From positions 1 to 64,000 of the forward strand of contig JAFWNF010000005.1 in the NCBI GenBank assembly GCA_017510445.1: a stretch of 64,000 nucleotides of DNA, in the 5' to 3' direction. Position 1 is the first letter of the stretch. Each line of letters opens with the position of its first letter. Origin of the DNA: Candidatus Saccharimonadota bacterium (lineage in GTDB: Bacteria; Patescibacteriota; Saccharimonadia; Saccharimonadales; Saccharimonadaceae). Below, piece after piece: positions 60,995-64,000 of the stretch. Position numbers and translations under genes: made by a program. The notes beneath the pieces were generated by a model. That model saw only the letters and a list, made by a program, of their open reading frames with translations, made no database searches and was not told where the DNA came from.

Positions 60995-62698
60995 TTAGTT
61001 AGGTGAAATATCAATTTTGAGGATTCTCGGAATTGAGTTATCCTCGGTCGGCGAATACGTAAATTTCACTTCTTCGCCAACCTTAAAGGTTACCATCCTC
61101 TCGTTCACAGTAACGGGCGCGCTATAAAGTACGCCGTCAATCTGGAAATAAAAGTAGGTAGTGCCTTTGATGTCCGCCGTGTAGACGGCCTCGATTCGGC
61201 CGGTTTTTTCGGCGGTGATTGCGGGTGTTTCGGTGGTGTCTGTCGCGGTTTCGTTGCTGGGCTCGGGCTCTTTACCCGTAAGCTTTGCCATGTAGGCCGA
61301 AATGGCCTTATCGAGCGTTTCCGCCTGAACTGCAACCGAGAAATTCTCGACATTGCAAATGGCATAGCCCTGAGCAAGGCCTGACTTACCCTTCAGAAGC
61401 ATCAGATAGCTCGCCTGCCCGCCGATATTGGCAGGAAGCGGGAAAGTTGCCTCGTATTTCTGGGCCTGAACGAGAGTTTCGACCGCTGATTGGGCAGAGC
61501 TTTCCTCTGCCCCAAGCACCTCATACTGAGTCATTCTGCCAGTACTGGTGTCGATAGTAAGCCAACCGAGGTTACTCTCGGCGTTGTTCGCGGCGGTGAG
61601 ACCAGTGTAAAACTGGACCTGACCATCCTTATCGACAATCGAGCTGTAGCCGAAGAAGTTAGCAAACTTTCCGGCTTCGCTGTTTTCGCTCGAAGAGCTT
61701 GAGCCTCGATATTCATACGAGGTGTTCCACACTCCAGTCTTGCTGAGGTTGAACCAGCCGTTGACATATCTGTAATGCCATCCTGCGATGGTCATCAGGT
61801 AGTCGAGCGAGTAGATATGGTCCACCCACTCAGGAGCCTCGGAAATTTTATACTCCTTAGACTCACCAGACTGGGCATCCGTAAGAATGAAACTCGTGAC
61901 GGTTTTCACGCCAAACGGACCAGCGGTCGGGCGAAGGACACCAGTAACCCAGAACGGATTGCCCTCTTCATCAATTTCGATAAACGATGTATCAAATATA
62001 TAGCTTTTGAATTGACTTCTGAGGTGACGCTTTAAATCTTTTGAGAAATAGGCGCCAGGTGAATAGCGGATAGGCTCGTCAAGGGTGACGACCTGCGCTT
62101 CCTGCGTAACGGTACCATTTTCGGGAGTAACGCTTACCAGGACGTAGCCCGGAAGACCGAAGTCGCGGGCTTTACGGAACTTAAAATATCCGCCGTAATC
62201 AATAACCGACAGGCGGTACTGTTTCCCCTGGAATATGACGAGATTATACTCATCGTCAACGTCGTACCAGGAAGCGTTCTTTAAGCCAGCAACCTTTTTG
62301 TCGCCAAGGATTTTTGCCGTGTCTAAATCGACGAGTGGCAGATTCTGGCGATTCTTTGCCTCGGTCAAATCAGGGAATGCTTCGCTGATTCCTTCTTCAC
62401 TGACCGTAACGTCTGCTACTGCCCTCGCCTTCTCGTAGTGGAAGGCGTGCCCCGAAACAATGCCACAGATGGCAAAAATCAAGGCGAAACCTACCACGCA
62501 TAACCACGGAATGAAGATTTTGTCTTCATAGTCCGCGGCAAAGAGGAAAAGCGATACTGCGCCTGCGATACATACCGCTACGAGCAGTAAATAGCACCAC
62601 AGGCCAGCGCTTGCCAATGTGAGAGCGGGGAGGGTTACATAGCCCACAAGAATGCAGAAAATTGCTAAGATAACAGAAACGACCGTACTGAAGATCAC
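60995..62698 (-). CDS. GC-rich multi-span membrane protein of unknown function
   Basis: 567 residues with a GTG start at 62698 (AAGGAG 8 bases upstream). Three membrane helices in residues 1-90 (including ICGIVSGHAF), then a large domain of about 450 residues with AEVxGWHYRYVNGWFNLSKT-like segment near 310 and a Ser-rich loop, ending in a small beta domain after a Glu/Thr linker. Base composition is clearly higher in GC than neighbours and codons differ, suggesting transfer. Similar proteins occur in large membrane-protein families of Firmicutes and Actinobacteria, but I cannot name one. Confidence 0.75.
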   Translation of the reverse strand: MIFSTVVSVILAIFCILVGYVTLPALTLASAGLWCYLLLVAVCIAGAVSLFLFAADYEDKIFIPWLCVVGFALIFAICGIVSGHAFHYEKARAVADVTVSEEGISEAFPDLTEAKNRQNLPLVDLDTAKILGDKKVAGLKNASWYDVDDEYNLVIFQGKQYRLSVIDYGGYFKFRKARDFGLPGYVLVSVTPENGTVTQEAQVVTLDEPIRYSPGAYFSKDLKRHLRSQFKSYIFDTSFIEIDEEGNPFWVTGVLRPTAGPFGVKTVTSFILTDAQSGESKEYKISEAPEWVDHIYSLDYLMTIAGWHYRYVNGWFNLSKTGVWNTSYEYRGSSSSSENSEAGKFANFFGYSSIVDKDGQVQFYTGLTAANNAESNLGWLTIDTSTGRMTQYEVLGAEESSAQSAVETLVQAQKYEATFPLPANIGGQASYLMLLKGKSGLAQGYAICNVENFSVAVQAETLDKAISAYMAKLTGKEPEPSNETATDTTETPAITAEKTGRIEAVYTADIKGTTYFYFQIDGVLYSAPVTVNERMVTFKVGEEVKFTYSPTEDNSIPRILKIDISPN

Positions 62699-62779
62699 AT
62701 AAATCACTCCTTATTAATTTTAAAAGTACGATGTTTTTACATTTCTCCTCTGTAGCCAGGAATTGACTACATTCTTGTA

Positions 62780-62808
62780 ATTATAGCACAAGTGCTTTAA
62801 AAAGTCAA
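62780..62808 (-). promoter_or_regulatory. Promoter of the GC-rich membrane protein, near-identical to 1396-1424
   Basis: TTGACT (62803-62808), 17-base spacer, TATAAT (62780-62785), one mismatch in 29 bases to the promoter at 1396. The leader holds TGTAG...CTACA and, after GAGGAG, the start-stop pair ATG-TAA about 40 bases before the gene start. Confidence 0.8.
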
Positions 62809-62964
62809 TGGTTTTCACCTATTTTTCGCATTCTTTCAAGTTTTTATGCTTTTTCTTAAAATTTCGGTATTTTTAGGGCAAAGTGGCAGATTTTGCCTAA
62901 AATGCCTATTTTTGGTGTTTTTTATCAGATGTGGTATAATATCTTAGCAACAGATGCCCTGTTC

Positions 62965-63041
62965 GGTCCGGTAGCTCAGTTGGTTAGAGCACGAGCCTCT
63001 TAAGCTTGGTGTCGTGGGTTCGAGCCCCACCCGGATCACCA
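62965..63041 (+). tRNA. tRNA-Lys (CTT)
   Basis: 77 bases with encoded CCA. Anticodon stem CGAGC/GCTTG encloses CTCTTAA, anticodon CTT; acceptor GGTCCGG pairs with CCGGATC. Extended -10 TGGTATAAT (TATAAT 62935-62940). A terminator hairpin AACCCGCC-AGAA-GGCGGTG with a T tract follows at 63048-63075. Confidence 0.96.
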
Positions 63042-63102
63042 CGAATAATAACCCGCCAGAAGGCGGTGTTTTTGTTCTAATTATGAGACACCAAAATCTC
63101 GG

Positions 63103-64000
63103 TTATTCCTTATCTTTCGGGAGATACATGTTTGGATTAAGTTGATTAGCTTTTAGATATTTAATAAATATTTCTTTAGGTAATATACCGATGCGATCGA
63201 GATATTTTCCCTCTCTGACACGTAGGCCATCAAACATCCATTTTGGCATAAAGCTGAAGTCTGAATAATCATACAAGTTGTTTTCGTCTTTGATGATTTC
63301 GGCGCGAGCGCTAGGCCACTTCACATTTTCATCAAAACCATAGAAATTAGAAAGAATTACTTCATCATCTGTTGTCAGTAAATTATTAGCGAAAATGTTA
63401 TAAAAATCCGTGGAGACTACGTGGTAATATTTTGTTTTTTCTTTGACGGTTGAGATTTTAGTCACTTCGATTGGCACAAGTTTTTGATTTTCGTCGAGTT
63501 TATAGATATGCATACCGACATAAAATTCTTCTTCGTTATCGACTGAAACAAACTGATTGAGCTCGATACTAAAGACGCCATGGCCAGCGAAAGTTTTCAG
63601 GGTTGTTCCGTCGTCGAACTCAATTAGCTGGTAAGTTGTTGTTCTTTGTTCTTTTTCAATCCATACTGGCTTTCTAGAAACGGTTTTGCCCTCTTCATAA
63701 CTCCAGACAAGAAGAGAGTCGTCATAACCAACTTTTTCAATTGGTTTTTCCGTTCCATCTGCCATTTTTATCATCGTCCCCTCAATTAAGCACCCGCCAG
63801 TAGCTGAGGCTGTTATAGTTATATCGCCAGAAACATTCGGTATGCTGACAGCCCCGCTGTTGCTGTTATAGCTATAGTCAGTACCAGACGACAGTGTGGC
63901 TCCCCCCATTGTTACGGTAATTGAATTCGGCAAATCTCTACCAAATCCTGAAGCGCTAAGCGTAGCAGTATAAGTAGTGCCGATTAGTGCAGTTGATGCG
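63103..64000 (-). CDS. Surface protein with C-terminal Hint (intein/hedgehog-type) domain, 5' end missing
   Basis: At least 299 residues; the frame stays open to the right edge, so the start lies outside. The first visible part is a beta-sandwich repeat ending in SGDITITASAT, typical of large bacterial surface proteins. Then GGCLIEGTMIKMADGTEKPI starts a Hint domain: nucleophile Cys, GTMIKMADG block, TFAGHGVFS block and YYNIFANNLL end block. Hint domains self-cleave or transfer proteins to sterols; here it probably processes the protein at the surface. A post-Hint segment of about 100 residues follows. Confidence 0.75.
   Translation of the reverse strand, partial: ASTALIGTTYTATLSASGFGRDLPNSITVTMGGATLSSGTDYSYNSNSGAVSIPNVSGDITITASATGGCLIEGTMIKMADGTEKPIEKVGYDDSLLVWSYEEGKTVSRKPVWIEKEQRTTTYQLIEFDDGTTLKTFAGHGVFSIELNQFVSVDNEEEFYVGMHIYKLDENQKLVPIEVTKISTVKEKTKYYHVVSTDFYNIFANNLLTTDDEVILSNFYGFDENVKWPSARAEIIKDENNLYDYSDFSFMPKWMFDGLRVREGKYLDRIGILPKEIFIKYLKANQLNPNMYLPKDKE

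Overview
The window (about 40 % GC by eye, standard code with TGA used as a stop) looks like a chromosome segment of a small-genome, monoderm-type bacterium, most probably a Candidate Phyla Radiation/Patescibacteria member and best fitting Saccharibacteria (TM7). The grounds are the Gram-positive-style gene set (RNase J, the MurT-GatD lipid II amidation pair, a SAM-I riboswitch on metK), a type IV pilus ATPase, compact enzymes, many membrane-anchored hydrolases and large surface proteins, and a 23S rRNA gene transcribed alone. The taxonomic call is an inference; no database was searched.

Layout. 1-1353: 5' part of a 23S rRNA gene (minus) with its own promoter and an expanded helix 25. 1396-8205: an accessory island of about 20 short plus-strand genes, translationally coupled, many encoding small Cys-motif or membrane proteins, driven by promoters with look-alike hairpin leaders. 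8204-15989: minus-strand envelope genes (M1 aminopeptidase, thioredoxin-like, rhodanese, HNH nuclease, beta-lactamase-like hydrolase, PAP2 phosphatase). 16078-24419: an operator-controlled small gene and two giant surface proteins, interspersed with three copies of a short RNA family. 24628-32205: small membrane, Nudix, phosphatase and deoxyribosyltransferase-like genes, then ychF and mscS; two copies of the ychF start region flank a lipoprotein-like gene and a pyruvoyl arginine decarboxylase. 32197-45696: housekeeping (rnhB-yraN fusion, rplS, ruvA, slipin, ruvC, radA, galU, ZIP, gpmI, pgi) with an ADP-ribosyltransferase inside the radA-ruvC operon and a degenerate carbamate kinase. 45697-50537: a palindromic element, RNase J, nusA with an attenuator-like leader, tRNA-Arg and a LiaF-like protein. 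50545-54846: a restriction-modification island bracketed by direct repeats of a second hairpin-RNA family. 54843-60899: cytidine deaminase, HAM1, metK with SAM riboswitch, gatD, murT, pilB and a 34-residue basic protein. 60940-64000: a tRNA-Asn 3' fragment with terminator, a GC-rich membrane protein, tRNA-Lys and a surface protein ending in a Hint domain.

Two expression styles stand out. Many core genes have a TATAAT-like -10 box ending 6 bases before the ATG, which predicts leaderless mRNAs; accessory genes and internal operon genes instead use strong GGAGG/GAGGTGA ribosome-binding sites. Second, the window has at least eight compact promoter-plus-hairpin units (families R and B plus a singleton), mostly just downstream of genes, which I consider the best candidates for something undescribed.
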